The notes under the pieces are model-generated. The model was not told where the DNA came from. It made no database searches and was given only the letters and a program-made list of their open reading frames with translations. DNA of 6,493 nt. It comes from Mariprofundaceae bacterium (GTDB taxonomy: Bacteria; Pseudomonadota; Zetaproteobacteria; Mariprofundales; Mariprofundaceae). The DNA lies in the NCBI GenBank assembly GCA_030950865.1, contig JAUZQR010000392.1:1-6493 (forward strand), read 5' to 3'. This document shows, in pieces, positions 6,299 through 6,493 of this stretch (positions are counted from its first letter, which is position 1; every line of letters starts with the position of its first letter). The translations under genes and the position numbers were made by a program.

Positions 6299-6493
6299 TT
6301 ACTCTGAGCTTGAGAAAATATACTTGCTGATTAAATCTTCGATGTTGATAGCAGATTCTGTTTCTTCGATTTCGCCATGATCTTCGATGATTTCATCATC
6401 CGCACCTTGGCTAATGCGAACATAGCGTTCGCCAATAATACCTTTGGTTCGTACTGCTGCAATGGCATCGGTGGAGAGTTTTACACCTTGTTG
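6299..6493 (-). CDS. mlaD: MlaD, MCE-domain phospholipid transporter subunit, C-terminal part (5' end outside window)
   Basis: The last 64 codons of a gene that enters from the right edge and ends with TAA at 6299-6301. MlaD is the membrane-anchored, hexameric MCE-domain subunit of the MlaFEDB ABC transporter, passing phospholipid between the inner membrane and MlaC. The visible part holds the end of the MCE domain, with TKGIIGERYVRISQGADDE (the conserved G-[IL]-[IL]-G-E-[RK]-Y motif), an acidic IIEDHGEIEETES stretch and the C-terminal helix AINIEDLISKYIF, equivalent to the segment that lines the hexamer's central pore and interacts with MlaE in known structures. The N-terminal membrane helix is outside the window. 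Its place just upstream of mlaC matches the usual mlaFEDC order, so mlaE and mlaF are expected further right. The short SSSE tail has no recognised role. Confidence 0.93.
   Translation of the reverse strand, partial: QQGVKLSTDAIAAVRTKGIIGERYVRISQGADDEIIEDHGEIEETESAINIEDLISKYIFSSSE

Noticed and set aside
6335..6400. Repeated CTTCGAT units that look like a short repeat array
   Set aside because: They are the reverse complement of Ile-Glu-Asp/Glu codons in the acidic C-terminal part of MlaD, irregularly spaced, and explained by coding.

Overview
The window comes from a Gram-negative (diderm) bacterium, most likely a moderately AT-rich member of the Pseudomonadota. Four things point this way: a two-subunit glycyl-tRNA synthetase beta chain, the Mla phospholipid-transport genes, a YhdP/AsmA-like envelope protein and a SPOR-domain periplasmic protein. 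I cannot fix the class from sequence alone; a gamma- or zetaproteobacterium-like organism would fit. Nothing suggests a mobile element, phage or CRISPR array, and no stretch over 70 bases lacks a gene.

Left half, plus strand (1-2515): the 3' end of glyS runs, by a 17-base overlap, into an exported M14-family zinc peptidase of the murein-peptide amidase/Csd4 kind. That gene in turn overlaps (TAATG) an exported protein with an NTF2-like domain resembling the C-terminal domain of Csd6-type L,D-transpeptidases, followed by a SPOR peptidoglycan-binding domain. The packing suggests one transcript. The last two genes look like a two-component peptidoglycan-trimming module placed behind a housekeeping tRNA synthetase.

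Right half, minus strand (2528-6493): reading leftwards, the 3' end of mlaD (MCE-domain, inner-membrane lipid transporter), then mlaC (periplasmic phospholipid carrier), then a 1016-residue AsmA/YhdP-like protein anchored in the inner membrane. Mla moves or exchanges phospholipids between inner and outer membranes, and YhdP-type AsmA proteins are implicated in phospholipid delivery to the outer membrane. The row therefore looks like a combined inter-membrane lipid-trafficking operon. The two operons converge and are separated by only 12 bases, with no visible intrinsic terminator.

The most interesting points are the peptidase plus NTF2-SPOR pair, in which the Csd6-like accessory domain appears without its usual catalytic domain; the linkage of mla genes to a YhdP-like gene; and a pair of adjacent perfect inverted repeats at the mlaC/yhdP-like junction, one of which encloses the start codon.
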